Shown one piece after another: positions 54,979-63,970 of a DNA stretch of 64,000 bases (position 1 is the first letter of the stretch; each line of letters opens with the position of its first letter). Made by a program: the position numbers and the translations under genes. The stretch spans positions 372,001 to 436,000 of the forward strand of contig NZ_JAFCKP010000002.1 of assembly GCF_018130245.1 (NCBI RefSeq). The letters run 5' to 3'. The stretch is from Bradyrhizobium sp. SZCCT0231. GTDB taxonomy: Bacteria; Pseudomonadota; Alphaproteobacteria; Rhizobiales; Xanthobacteraceae. The notes below the pieces were generated by a model. That model was given only the letters and a program-made list of their open reading frames with translations, was not told the origin of the DNA and did no database searches.

Positions 54979-56579
54979 AGTTCGGCCCGGCGAGCCCCAG
55001 GGATGCGATCGGCGGAGTGACCGTCCACACCCTGCGCCAGGGACCGTTGGTGCTGAAGAAAGGCACGACGATCGGGCCTGCCGAGGTCGAGTCGCTGGAA
55101 CGCGCCGGCATCAAGGACATCGTCGTGGTCCGCATGGAGGCGGGCGACGTCTCCGAGGACGTCGCGGCCGCCAGCATCGCGCTTGCCGTCGGCGGCGAGG
55201 GCATCCATGTCGAGCGCGCCTTCACCGGCCGCGCCAATCTGTTCGCCGCCCAGCCCGGCGTGCTGGTGATCGACCGCGCCGCGGTCGACCGCATCAACAA
55301 TATCGACGAGGCCATCACCTTTGCGACGCTCTCGGCCTACAAGCCGGTGGTCGAGGGCGAGATGGTCGGCACCGTCAAGATCATCCCGTTCGGCGTCGAA
55401 GGACGTCTGCGCGATGCCGCGGTGAAGGCGGCGGGCAAGGACGTCCTTAAGATCGCGCCTTACGTGATCAAGCGCGTCGGCGTGGTCTCGACGCTGCTGC
55501 CGGGCCTGTCCTCCAAGGTGATCGACAAGACCCTGCGGGTCACCGCCGAGCGGCTCGCGCCGGCCGGTGCCAGCATCATCGCCGAGCGGCGGGTGCCGCA
55601 CGACGAGCAGGCGCTGTCGGGTGCGATCAAGGAAGTGCTGGGCCTCGGCGCGGAGCTCGTGATCGTCTTCGGCGCGTCCGCGATCGCCGACCGCCGCGAC
55701 GTGATACCCGCGGCCGTCACCGGGATCGGCGGCGAGATCGAGCATTTCGGCATGCCGGTCGATCCCGGCAATCTCTTGCTGATCGCCCGCGCCGGCGGCG
55801 TGCCGGTGCTGGGCGCGCCGGGCTGCGCGCGCTCGCCGGTCGAGAACGGTTTTGACTGGGTCTTGATGCGGCTTCTCGCCGGCATCAAGGTGACGCGGTC
55901 CGAGTTGATGGGCATGGGCGTCGGCGGTCTCCTGATGGAAATCGTCACGCGGCCGCAGCCGCGAGCACAGCCGGAGACCGAGGGCAACAGCCAGGTCGCC
56001 GCCATCGTGCTCGCGGCCGGCCGCTCCACCCGCATGGGCGGACCGAACAAGCTGCTCGCCGAGCTCGACGGCAAGAAGCTGGTGCGCCTCGCGACCGAGC
56101 AGGCGCTGGCCTCCAAAGCGTCCGAGGTGATCGTCGTCACGGGGCATCAGGCGGAGCTCATCGAGCAGGCACTGCAAGGCCTGAAGGTGAAATTCGTCCG
56201 CAATCCGGAGTTCGCAGGCGGCATCGCCAGCTCGGTCAAGGCCGGCATCGCGGCCGTGCCCGAGACCTGCGACGGCGCCGTGGTGTGTCTCGGCGACATG
56301 CCGCTGATCGACGCCGGCCTGATCGACCGCCTGATCGACAGTTTTGCGCCGGACCGCGGCAATCTCATCGTCGTGCCCGTCAGCGAGGGCCGCCGCGGCA
56401 ATCCCGTGCTGTGGTCGCGCCGCTTCTTCAAGGAGCTGATGACGCTCGACGGCGACATTGGCGCACGCCACCTGATCGCCAAGCATGCGGAGGCGGTGGC
56501 CGAAGTGCCCGTCGACGGCGAGAGCGCCTTCCTCGACATCGACACGCCGCAGGCGCTGGAGGCGGCTCGGCAAGGGTGA
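54975..56579 (+). CDS. Molybdopterin-binding / MobA-like nucleotidyltransferase fusion
   Basis: 534 residues in two parts. Residues 1 to about 335 resemble the MoeA/MoCF cofactor-binding region (RQGPLVLKKGTTIGPAEVES, HFGMPVDPGNLLLIARAG, GVPVLGAPGCARSPVENGFD). From about 340 a MobA/MocA-type domain follows (VAAIVLAAGRSTRMGGPNKL, GDMPLIDAGLID). It most likely adds CMP to molybdopterin to make the cytosine dinucleotide cofactor that CO-dehydrogenase-type enzymes need. It is the last gene of the cox run. Confidence 0.9.
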   Translation: MKFGPASPRDAIGGVTVHTLRQGPLVLKKGTTIGPAEVESLERAGIKDIVVVRMEAGDVSEDVAAASIALAVGGEGIHVERAFTGRANLFAAQPGVLVIDRAAVDRINNIDEAITFATLSAYKPVVEGEMVGTVKIIPFGVEGRLRDAAVKAAGKDVLKIAPYVIKRVGVVSTLLPGLSSKVIDKTLRVTAERLAPAGASIIAERRVPHDEQALSGAIKEVLGLGAELVIVFGASAIADRRDVIPAAVTGIGGEIEHFGMPVDPGNLLLIARAGGVPVLGAPGCARSPVENGFDWVLMRLLAGIKVTRSELMGMGVGGLLMEIVTRPQPRAQPETEGNSQVAAIVLAAGRSTRMGGPNKLLAELDGKKLVRLATEQALASKASEVIVVTGHQAELIEQALQGLKVKFVRNPEFAGGIASSVKAGIAAVPETCDGAVVCLGDMPLIDAGLIDRLIDSFAPDRGNLIVVPVSEGRRGNPVLWSRRFFKELMTLDGDIGARHLIAKHAEAVAEVPVDGESAFLDIDTPQALEAARQG

Positions 56580-56597
56580 GCCGGCAAGGGTGAGCCG
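56570..56597. repeat. 14-bp tandem duplication over a stop codon
   Basis: GGCAAGGGTGAGCC occurs twice head to tail at 56570-56583 and 56584-56597. The first copy holds the TGA of the molybdopterin/NTP-transferase gene, so the duplication adds nothing to the protein. Confidence 0.85.
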
Positions 56598-56630
56598 GCG
56601 CCAAACATTCCGCTCGCGGGCAGCGCAGGC

Positions 56631-57335
56631 TCAGACTTCCAGCCAATCCTGACGCACCCTGGCGTCGGCGTTGAACTCGGGCACGGTCCCCTCGAATACG
56701 ATCCGGCCATGGCCCATCACGTAAAGGCGATGGCTGATCTTGAGCGCAATCGTCAACTTCTGCTCGACCAGGAGGATGGAAATGCCGCGTTCGGCGATCT
56801 CCCCGAGGAGCTTGCCCACGAGCTCGACCATCATCGGCGCAAGCCCTTCCGTCGGCTCATCGATCATGATGAGATCGGGATCGCCCATCAGGGTGCGGCA
56901 CATGGTCAGCATCTGCTGCTCGCCGCCCGAAAGCACGCCCGCCATGGTGTCGGCGCGTTCCTCCAGCCGCGGGAAGATGTTGAACATATCCTGCATCGAC
57001 CAGCGGCCGGTCTGCTTGGCCCATTTCTGGCCGAGCATCAGGTTCTGACGAACGGTCAGCGAGGGGAATATGTCGCGGTTCTCCGGAACGTAGCCGAGGC
57101 CGAGGCGGGCAATCTGGTGCGGCTTCAGCCCGACGATCTCCCGGCTCCTGAACCTGACCGATCCGACCGGCGGCACGTCGCCCATGATCGCCTTGATGGT
57201 GGTGGACCGTCCGACGCCGTTGCGTCCGAGCAGCGACACGATCTCCCCCATGCCAATGTGGAACGTCACACCATCGAGGATATGGCTCTTACCGTAATAG
57301 GCGTGCAGGTTCTCCACCTCGAGCAGCGCGGTCAT
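56631..57335 (-). CDS. livF: Second branched-chain type ABC transporter ATPase LivF
   Basis: 234 residues. The Walker A loop reads GRNGVGRSTT, with Arg in place of the usual Lys. The signature LSGGEQQMLTMCRTLM and Walker B DLIMIDEPTEGLAP are standard. ATG 57335 overlaps the livG stop (ATGA). It is the last gene of the K-H-M-G-F operon. The Arg may lower ATPase activity at this site or be tolerated, since LivG would supply the second site. Confidence 0.92.
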   Translation of the reverse strand: MTALLEVENLHAYYGKSHILDGVTFHIGMGEIVSLLGRNGVGRSTTIKAIMGDVPPVGSVRFRSREIVGLKPHQIARLGLGYVPENRDIFPSLTVRQNLMLGQKWAKQTGRWSMQDMFNIFPRLEERADTMAGVLSGGEQQMLTMCRTLMGDPDLIMIDEPTEGLAPMMVELVGKLLGEIAERGISILLVEQKLTIALKISHRLYVMGHGRIVFEGTVPEFNADARVRQDWLEV

Positions 57336-58084
57336 GCGTGCGCCTCCTCTCCCAGGTAGGCCTCTCGCACCGCCTTGTTGGCGCGGATCGCCTGCGGCGT
57401 GTCGGAGGCGATGATCTGGCCGTAGACCAGCACGGAAATGCGGTCGGCGAGCCCGAACACCACGCTCATGTCGTGCTCGACCATGATCAGCGTGCGTCCC
57501 TCCGACACCCTCCGGATCAGCGCCACCGCCTGTTCGGTCTCGGCGTGGCTCATGCCCGCAGTCGGCTCGTCCAGCATGATGACGTCGGCGCCGCCCGCGA
57601 TCGTGATCCCGATCTCGAGCGCGCGCTGCTCGGCATAGGCCAGCACGCCGGCCGGCACGCCGTGGCGCGAGGACAGGGCGATCATCTCCATGATCTCCTC
57701 GGCGCGCTCGTTGGCGTCCTTCAGGCGGTCGACAAAGCGCCAGAACGAATAGCGGTAGCCGAGCGACCACAGCACCGCGCAGCGGATGTTCTCGTAGACC
57801 GATAGCTTGGGAAAGATGTTGGTCACCTGGAAGCTGCGCGACAGGCCCCTGCGATTGATTTCATAAGGCGCCAGATGCGTGACGTCTTCGCCCTTGAGCC
57901 GGATGGAGCCCGAAGTCACCCTAAGTCGTCCGCTGATCAGGTGGAATAGCGTCGACTTGCCGGCGCCATTCGGTCCGATGATGGCGTGTCGCTCACCCTG
58001 ATTGATGTCGAGCGTCACTCCCCGGATGATCTCGGTGGGCCCGAAACTCTTGCGCACGTCCGTGAGCGAGATGGCGGCGGTCAT
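57332..58084 (-). CDS. livG: Second branched-chain type ABC transporter ATPase LivG
   Basis: 250 residues. Walker A GPNGAGKSTLF, LivG-type signature LAYAEQRALEIGITIAG and Walker B VIMLDEPTAGMSH. The signature has Ala-Glu in place of the Gly-Gln common in LivG. It overlaps livM and livF by four bases on either side. Confidence 0.94.
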   Translation of the reverse strand: MTAAISLTDVRKSFGPTEIIRGVTLDINQGERHAIIGPNGAGKSTLFHLISGRLRVTSGSIRLKGEDVTHLAPYEINRRGLSRSFQVTNIFPKLSVYENIRCAVLWSLGYRYSFWRFVDRLKDANERAEEIMEMIALSSRHGVPAGVLAYAEQRALEIGITIAGGADVIMLDEPTAGMSHAETEQAVALIRRVSEGRTLIMVEHDMSVVFGLADRISVLVYGQIIASDTPQAIRANKAVREAYLGEEAHA

Positions 58085-59340
58085 GCTGCGGCCTTTCCGC
58101 TGCTATCTGCGATGGCGAGGGCCCAGGCGTCTCCCACGCGCGGCCATAGCGCCCGCAGACCCAGCGCGCCGCCGATGAAGAGGACCAATGCGGACAGCCA
58201 TGGCCCGATCTTCGCGCCGTTCATCGCGATCTTGAATACCGAGAGCATCGAGCCCTCGCTCTGCGCCTCGACCAGCATGTGATGGGCCAGTTCGATGAAC
58301 AGGATGCAGCCAAGTACGAGCGCCGCGAGGGGAACGGCGGTGAGCGCGTAGATGGGGACCAGCTTGAAGATGCGCCCGCCGCGCAGTAGCGGACGGTGCA
58401 AGGCAAGCCAGCCTGCAATTCCGCCTGGCGCGTACATGACGACGAGGATGAAGAGGAGTCCGAAATAGAGCATCCACGCCTTGGTGATGTCGGACAGCGA
58501 TATCTGCAGGAAGGTAACGAGCACTGCGCCGATGATCGGGCCGGCGAAATGGCCGATTCCGCCGACGAAGGTCATCAGCAGGACCTGGCCCGAGGTGGCC
58601 GCGCCGACCGTCTGCGAGTTCATCAGTTCGAAATTGATTGCGGCCAGGGAGCCAGCGACGCCCGCGAAAACGGCGGACAGCACAAAGGCTTGGAAGCGCA
58701 CACGCTGGGTGGAATAGCCGATGAATTCGGCGCGCTCGGGATTATCGCGCACGGCGTTGCACATGCGGCCGAACGGCGTGCGTGTGATGGCGTACATCAG
58801 GACGATGCAGACAAGGCACCAGAAGGCGATGAGGTAGTACACCTGGATCTGCGGGCCGAACTTGTAGCCGAGGAACGGCGCGAGCTTGGCGCGGTTGGCC
58901 GCGATGCCTTCCTCGCCGCCGAAGAACGAGTGCAGGACGAGTGCGAAGGCCGCAACGAGCTCACCGAGGCCAAGCGAGATCATCGCGAATACCGTGCCGG
59001 CGCGGCGTGTCGACACGGCACCGAATATCAGCCCGAAGAACAGTCCCGCGGCCGCCCCGATCAGCGGCACTGCCGGCAGCGAAACGGGGAGCTTGTTGGC
59101 CGCAATCAGGTTCATGGCGTGGACGGCGCAGAACCCGGCAAGGCCGTAATACACTGCGTGTCCGAACGAGAGCAGCCCGGTCTGGCCGAGCAGCATGTTG
59201 TAGGACAGCGCGAAGATGATCATGACGCCCATCAGGCTCATCATGGTGAGCGCCACGCCCGAAGAAAACACGTAGGGCGCGACTGCGAGGCCCGCCGCCA
59301 GCGCGACGAAGGCGAGGAGGATACGGATGCCGCCCATCAT
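58081..59340 (-). CDS. livM: Second branched-chain type ABC transporter permease LivM
   Basis: 419 residues, about eleven helices. GQTGLLSFGHAVYYGLAGF and AVRDNPERAEFIGYSTQRVR are the LivM conserved blocks, the latter the ATPase-contact loop. The C-terminus carries an extra helix pair (VPLAALVLGCILFIELAHHM and ALVLFIGGALGLRAL) beyond the usual end. Four-base overlaps link it to livH and livG. Confidence 0.94.
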   Translation of the reverse strand: MMGGIRILLAFVALAAGLAVAPYVFSSGVALTMMSLMGVMIIFALSYNMLLGQTGLLSFGHAVYYGLAGFCAVHAMNLIAANKLPVSLPAVPLIGAAAGLFFGLIFGAVSTRRAGTVFAMISLGLGELVAAFALVLHSFFGGEEGIAANRAKLAPFLGYKFGPQIQVYYLIAFWCLVCIVLMYAITRTPFGRMCNAVRDNPERAEFIGYSTQRVRFQAFVLSAVFAGVAGSLAAINFELMNSQTVGAATSGQVLLMTFVGGIGHFAGPIIGAVLVTFLQISLSDITKAWMLYFGLLFILVVMYAPGGIAGWLALHRPLLRGGRIFKLVPIYALTAVPLAALVLGCILFIELAHHMLVEAQSEGSMLSVFKIAMNGAKIGPWLSALVLFIGGALGLRALWPRVGDAWALAIADSSGKAAA

Positions 59341-60272
59341 GTTTCCCTGGTTCCGAACAATCCCCTGGGCCTGAAGATCAGAACCAGCACCAGGAGGAGA
59401 TAGGGCAGGACCGGAGCGATCTGGGCCAGCGGCGCCCGGCCGAGCTCGCCGAACAGCGAGGCGGCGGAGGGGCCGATCGCGTCGGCAAGCGAAACGTTGA
59501 TCGCGACCGCGAAGGTCTGGACCAGGCCGATCAGGAGTGAGGCGACAAAGGCGCCGCCGAGCGAGCCGAGGCCGCCCACGACGATCACCACGAACAGGAT
59601 CGGCCCCAGCAGCGCCGCCATCGAGGGCTGCGTGACGAGCGCGGGTCCCGCGATGACGCCGGCAAGGCCGGCGAGGCCTGCGCCGACGCCGAAGACCATC
59701 ATGAAGACCTGTGGAACGTTATGGCCGAGCATCGCGACCATGTTCGGGTGCGTCAGCGCCGCCTGGATGATGAGTCCGACCCGGGTGCGCTTGAGGATGA
59801 CCAGCAGGAATACGAACATCGCCACCGCCGTCGCCAGCATGAAGATGCGGTAGGCGGGATAGGTCGTGTCGAACAGGCGGAAGGCGACGAAATCAAGCGA
59901 CGGCGGCACCCGATAGTCCACCGGCAGCTTGCCCCAGATCATGTTGACCAGTTCCTCGATCACGAAGGCGAGGCCGAAGGTGAACAGCAATTCGGCCACG
60001 TGGCCGAACCGGTGAACCTGCCGCAGGCCATAGCGCTCGATCAGGCCGCCAATGACGCCGACCAGCACCGGCGCGACGAAGAAACCCGGCCAGAAGCCGA
60101 TGCGGCGGGAGATCTCGAAGCCGAAATAGGCTCCGATCATGTAGAAGCTGGCATGCGCGAAATTGAGCACGCCCATCATGGAGAAGATGAGCGTCAATCC
60201 GCTCGCCATCATGAACAGCAGCATGCCGTACAGCACGCCGTTCAAGGTCGAGAATGTAATGAGTTCGAGCAT
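59337..60272 (-). CDS. livH: Second branched-chain type ABC transporter permease LivH
   Basis: 311 residues from ATG 60272 (MLELITFSTLNGVLYGMLLF); the frame opens at 60317. The block VLNFAHASFYMIGAYFGFEI is typical, with LGSLGGAFVASLLIG later. The 122 bases between it and the binding-protein gene contain a strong hairpin (60323-60348). Confidence 0.93.
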   Translation of the reverse strand: MLELITFSTLNGVLYGMLLFMMASGLTLIFSMMGVLNFAHASFYMIGAYFGFEISRRIGFWPGFFVAPVLVGVIGGLIERYGLRQVHRFGHVAELLFTFGLAFVIEELVNMIWGKLPVDYRVPPSLDFVAFRLFDTTYPAYRIFMLATAVAMFVFLLVILKRTRVGLIIQAALTHPNMVAMLGHNVPQVFMMVFGVGAGLAGLAGVIAGPALVTQPSMAALLGPILFVVIVVGGLGSLGGAFVASLLIGLVQTFAVAINVSLADAIGPSAASLFGELGRAPLAQIAPVLPYLLLVLVLIFRPRGLFGTRET

Positions 60273-60322
60273 TGGCAGTCCGAAAGGCCCCCGCCGGGGA
60301 GAGGTACGCTGCCACACCGCAG

Positions 60323-60348
60323 CCGAGGTCGATTGTGGTCGACCTCGG
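60323..60348 (-). promoter_or_regulatory. Intercistronic hairpin between livK and livH (second set)
   Basis: CCGAGGTCGA-TTGTGG-TCGACCTCGG is a perfect 10-bp inverted repeat with a 6-base loop. There is no T-tract after it on the minus strand. It probably protects the abundant binding-protein mRNA from 3' decay and reduces read-through into the permease genes. Confidence 0.7.
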
Positions 60349-60394
60349 TGAGTTTCGGCAAGGCAGCGCTGACGGTATTGTTCAGCGAGGAATG

Positions 60395-61627
60395 TTACGG
60401 GCGGTCCATCTTGCAGGTCGTCGGCACAGTGGTGTCGGCGGAGGCGATCTTGCCCTTCACTGTCCAGCCCCAGCCAGTGCCTTCCTCATCGAATCTCTGG
60501 CCAGCCTTCAGCGGGCCGAAGGAGCGGAGATACATGTCCTGGAAGAACTGGTGGTCGTCCTTGCGCATGGTGCCCTTGCCGCCGTCGAACACGTCGGCGG
60601 TCATGCCTTCCAGCTTGAGCGCGACAGCCTTCGGGTCGAGCGAGTTGGCTTCCTTGACCGCCTGGGCGAACATCCGGATCTCGTTGACGGCGCGCGGATA
60701 CCAGATTCCGATGTTGTACTTCTTGCGGAATTCGGCCTCCTTGGCCTGGGCCGCCTCGATCGCGGTATTCGGATCGCCTTCCACGATGTCGTGGACTTTG
60801 TCGGCAAGGCCGGTCTGCTTGATAGCCGTCGGGCCACCCGCGCCGCCGGCATAATAGGTGTACCAGTTGGCCTGCAGGCCGGCATCCGCTGCGGCCTTGA
60901 GCAGCAGCGCCATGTCCTGACCCCAGTTGCCGGTGATGACCGAATCAGCCCCGGAAGCCTTGATCTTGGCGACGTAGGGCGAGAAGTCGGTGATTTTCAG
61001 CAGCGGATGCAACTCGTCCCCGACGATCTCAATGTCCGGCCGCTTGGCCTTGAGCATCTCGACCGCGAGCTTCCGCACGCCCTGACCGAACGAGTAGTCC
61101 TGGTTGATCAGGTAGACCTTTTTGACGCTCGGCTGGCCCTTCAGATAATTGGTCATCGCAGCCATTTTGATGCTGGAGGAGGCGTCCCAGCGGAAGTGCC
61201 AGAACGAGCACTTCTCGTTGGTCAGAGCATCGTCGACCGCGGCGTAGTTGAAGTAGAGCACCTCCTTGCCAGGATTGCGCTCGTTATACTTGGTCACGAA
61301 ATCCGATAGCGCCGCGGCGACCGAGGATCCGTTGCCTTGCGTGATGTAGCGCGCGCCGGCATCGATGGCCTTCTGCGCCTGCACCACCGCTTCCTGCGGA
61401 TTGGTCTTGTTGTCGAGCGGCAGGATTTCGAGCTTCTTGCCGAGCAATCCACCTTGGGCGTTGATCTGGTCGGCAAGCCACTGGTAGTGCTTCAGGCCGA
61501 CTTCGCCGATGGATGCCCCGCCGCCCGAGAGCGGGTCGATATAAGCGAGCTTCGCGGTTTCCTGGGCCGCGGCCGCACCGCACGTCAGACCCATCGCAAC
61601 CGCTACCGTAACCGCAAATTTCTTCAT
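60395..61627 (-). CDS. Second branched-chain type ABC transporter, periplasmic binding protein
   Basis: 410 residues. Signal peptide FAVTVAVAMGLTCGAAAA, then the mature start ETAKLAYIDPLSGGGASIGE. The two Cys-containing parts EKCSFWHFRWDASSSIKM and the C-terminal TTCKMDRP could make a disulfide. It is the first gene of the operon livK-H-M-G-F with GGGAGGAAC before ATG. It is longer than LivK of E. coli (369), in line with binding proteins for aromatic or amide compounds, but the ligand is unknown. Confidence 0.93.
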   Translation of the reverse strand: MKKFAVTVAVAMGLTCGAAAAQETAKLAYIDPLSGGGASIGEVGLKHYQWLADQINAQGGLLGKKLEILPLDNKTNPQEAVVQAQKAIDAGARYITQGNGSSVAAALSDFVTKYNERNPGKEVLYFNYAAVDDALTNEKCSFWHFRWDASSSIKMAAMTNYLKGQPSVKKVYLINQDYSFGQGVRKLAVEMLKAKRPDIEIVGDELHPLLKITDFSPYVAKIKASGADSVITGNWGQDMALLLKAAADAGLQANWYTYYAGGAGGPTAIKQTGLADKVHDIVEGDPNTAIEAAQAKEAEFRKKYNIGIWYPRAVNEIRMFAQAVKEANSLDPKAVALKLEGMTADVFDGGKGTMRKDDHQFFQDMYLRSFGPLKAGQRFDEEGTGWGWTVKGKIASADTTVPTTCKMDRP

Positions 61628-61940
61628 GTTTGTTGTTCCTCCCGATTATTGGTTGGCTGTAATTGGAACGTTCGCGGCGGGCGAGTCAATCGTCTTGTGA
61701 TCGGATCGATTCGCGATCGCGCTGATCCGTCGCAGCGGGCCCGTCCGATGCGGAGGTATTTGCAGCACTGCCGGCGTGCCACTTGTCAAGGCAACGGCGC
61801 GGAGACGGATGGCGGGGAGCCGCGCGGGCGCGCCTTTGCCCGCCTGTGCCTTGCACCTCCACTACAACCACCCGTTCACCAAGTGGAAACGTCCTGCGCT
61901 TAGATTGGCGTCCGCCTGCCTTGGGGGGAGGGGTTTTTCC
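61628..61940. other. 313-bp divergent intergenic region without a gene
   Basis: It lies between the divergent livK gene and the DUF4189 gene and must carry both promoters. On the minus strand a TTGACT is near 61684, but a convincing -10 at the right distance is missing. The frame of the DUF4189 gene stays open back to 61776, without a ribosome site. I see no repeat or RNA gene. Confidence 0.5.
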
Positions 61941-62330
61941 ATGGCTTCGAACGTCGTCGCGCGCCGTTGCGCGATGTTTTTCTTTGCGCTGTCGGTCTGT
62001 GTCGCCGGTGCCCGCTACATCACCGAAGCCCGTGCCGCCGGCGCCTTTGCGGTCGGCAAGTGCGGCGCCTACGGCCAAGCGTATGACTACGGCGCCGAGC
62101 ACGAGGCGCGCGCCGCCGCGCAGAAGCAGTGCAAGGGCGATTGCACGACCGTGACGATGAAGCGCGCCTGCGCCGCGATGTCGGTCGATATGACAAATCC
62201 GTGCGGCGCCTATGGTTATGCCGTGAAGCCGAAGATCTCGGCTTCGCTCAACGCCGCCACGCGCGAATGCTACAAGTACGGCGGCAAGGAATGCGTGATC
62301 CGCGCCTGGGCCTGCGACGCCAAGGGTTGA
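61941..62330 (+). CDS. Exported DUF4189 domain protein
   Basis: 129 residues from ATG 61941, preceded by GGGGGGAGGGG. The signal peptide contains CAMFFFALSVCVAGA and cleavage is likely after ARAAG. The mature part has the DUF4189 pattern: FAVGKCGAYGQAYDYGAEHE, then paired cysteines in QCKGDCTTV, RACAAM, NPCGAYG, ECYKYG, ECVIRAWAC. A small disulfide-rich periplasmic or secreted protein of unknown role. A family E repeat follows. Confidence 0.8.
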   Translation: MASNVVARRCAMFFFALSVCVAGARYITEARAAGAFAVGKCGAYGQAYDYGAEHEARAAAQKQCKGDCTTVTMKRACAAMSVDMTNPCGAYGYAVKPKISASLNAATRECYKYGGKECVIRAWACDAKG

Positions 62331-62340
62331 TTCCTCTTGC

Positions 62341-62382
62341 TGTCATTCCGGGACGATGCGTAGCATCGCCTCGGGAATGACA
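62341..62382. repeat. Palindromic repeat, family E (short form)
   Basis: TGTCATTCCGGGACGATGCG and CGATGCTA... fold as TGTCATTCC / GGAATGACA with an inner GATGC-GTA-GCATC hairpin. It lies 13 bases before the DUF2000 ATG and after the DUF4189 gene. Confidence 0.85.
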
Positions 62383-62395
62383 GTGGAAGAAACAG

Positions 62396-62806
62396 ATGCA
62401 GTTCGACACCAAGATCGCCGTCGTGATCCGCACCGATCTTCAGGCCTGGCAGAAGCTCAACGTCGCGTCCTTTCTCACCAGCGGCATCGCCGCGGCTTTT
62501 CCGGACTGCATCGGCGAGGCCTATGAAGACGCCTCGGGCACGAAATATCACGCGCTGATCGGCCAGCCGATCCTGATCTATGGTGCCGACGGTCCGGCGT
62601 TGTCGCGCGCGCTGGACCGTGCGCTGACGCGGAACGTCACGCCAGCCGTCTATACCGAGGACATGTTCAAGACCACGCACGATGCCGCCAACCGCGAGGC
62701 GGTGAGGGCGGTGGCGCGCAACGAGCTCAATCTCGTCGGCATCGCCATGCGCGCCGAGCGCAAGGTGATCGACAAGATCGTCGACGGCCTCAAGTTCCAT
62801 GGCTGA
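62396..62806 (+). CDS. DUF2000 family protein
   Basis: 136 residues of the DUF2000 family, which has a peptidyl-tRNA-hydrolase-II-like fold and no known reaction. The block KIAVVIRTDLQAWQKLNVAS starts the domain, and HALIGQPILIYGADGPALSR and NREAVRAVARNELNLVGIAM follow. ATG 62396 with GGAAG upstream. It may share a transcript with the DUF4189 gene through the repeat. Confidence 0.85.
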   Translation: MQFDTKIAVVIRTDLQAWQKLNVASFLTSGIAAAFPDCIGEAYEDASGTKYHALIGQPILIYGADGPALSRALDRALTRNVTPAVYTEDMFKTTHDAANREAVRAVARNELNLVGIAMRAERKVIDKIVDGLKFHG

Positions 62807-62875
62807 TGTCCAGCTGCGAATGTGCTGTCATCGCGTTGTCATGACGGGCGCACTGTTGCGCAACGATTGGGCTGT

Positions 62876-62889
62876 TTGACCCGGATCAA
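62876..62889 (+). promoter_or_regulatory. FixK/FNR-type box upstream of the alcohol dehydrogenase
   Basis: TTGACCCGGATCAA fits the TTGA-N6-TCAA pattern of FNR, FixK and related regulators. A -10-like TACTCT is at 62911-62916. A start near 62923 would put the box centre at about -41, the position for a class II activated promoter. Confidence 0.65.
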
Positions 62890-62944
62890 GTGCCGGCCGC
62901 GTGCGGCCGCTACTCTGCTATTCGCAATGCGAAGGAGCAGAGAT

Positions 62945-63970
62945 ATGCCGACCATGAAAGCCGCAATCGTCAGACAATTCGGCAAGCCGCTGGTGATCGA
63001 GGACGTGCCGGTGCCGCAGCCCGGTCCGGGCGAGGTCCTGGTCAAGGTCAAGGCCTGCGGCGTCTGCCATACCGATCTGCACGCGGCATCCGGCGACTGG
63101 CCGGTGAAACCGGTGCCGCCTTTCATCCCCGGCCATGAAGCCGCCGGCATCGTCGCCGCGCTCGGGTCCGGCGTGAAGAATCTTAGGGTTGGCGATGCGG
63201 TCGGCGTTGCCTGGCTGCATGACGCCTGCATGGCTTGCGAATATTGCGAGACCGGCTGGGAGACGCTGTGCGAGCACCAGCACAACACCGGCTACAGCGT
63301 GAACGGCGGCTTCGCCGAATATGTCATCGCCTCGGCTGCCTTCGCCGCAAAGCTTCCGGCCACGGTCGATTTCGCTGCCGTCGCACCGATCCTGTGCGCC
63401 GGCGTCACCACCTACAAGGGCTTGAAGGAGACCGAGGCCAAGCCCGGCGAATGGGTGGTGATCTCGGGCGTTGGCGGGCTCGGCCATGTCGCGATCCAGT
63501 ACGCCAAGGCGATGGGGCTGAAGGTCGCGGCTGTCGATATCGCCGAGGACAAGCTGGAGCTGGCGCGCGAGACCGGCGCCGATCTTGCGGTCAACGCCCT
63601 CGCGAGCGGCGCTGTGGACAAGGTGCTGGCGGCAACCGGGGGCGGAGCCCACGGCGTGCTGGTGACGGCGGTCTCGACTGCCGCGTTCGCGCAGGCGTTG
63701 AAGATGGTGCGCCGCAAGGGCACCGTCAGCCTCGTCGGCCTGCCGCCGGGTGAATTCCCGACGCCGATCTTCGACGTCGTGCTCAAGCGCATCACCGTGC
63801 GCGGCTCCATCGTCGGCACGAGGCGTGACCTCGACGAAGCCGTCGCGTTCGCCGCCGACGGCAAGGTGAAGGCCGAGGTGACCAAGGTGCCGCTCGCGCA
63901 AATCAACGACGTCTTTGACCGCATGAAGGCCGGCAAGATCGACGGCCGCATGGTGCTCGACTTCGGCTAG
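62945..63970 (+). CDS. adhP: Zinc-dependent alcohol dehydrogenase (AdhP type)
   Basis: 341 residues, NAD-dependent medium-chain dehydrogenase. Catalytic zinc ligands: Cys in [13 protein letters not shown], His/Glu in GHEAAGIV. The structural zinc uses four Cys in [15 protein letters not shown]. The cofactor site is [19 protein letters not shown] 62945 has AAGGAG upstream. The FixK/FNR box suggests it is switched on when oxygen is low, for reduction of acetaldehyde or oxidation of ethanol. The frame opens at 62822 but without protein-like sequence. Confidence 0.95.
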   Translation: MPTMKAAIVRQFGKPLVIEDVPVPQPGPGEVLVKVKACGVCHTDLHAASGDWPVKPVPPFIPGHEAAGIVAALGSGVKNLRVGDAVGVAWLHDACMACEYCETGWETLCEHQHNTGYSVNGGFAEYVIASAAFAAKLPATVDFAAVAPILCAGVTTYKGLKETEAKPGEWVVISGVGGLGHVAIQYAKAMGLKVAAVDIAEDKLELARETGADLAVNALASGAVDKVLAATGGGAHGVLVTAVSTAAFAQALKMVRRKGTVSLVGLPPGEFPTPIFDVVLKRITVRGSIVGTRRDLDEAVAFAADGKVKAEVTKVPLAQINDVFDRMKAGKIDGRMVLDFG

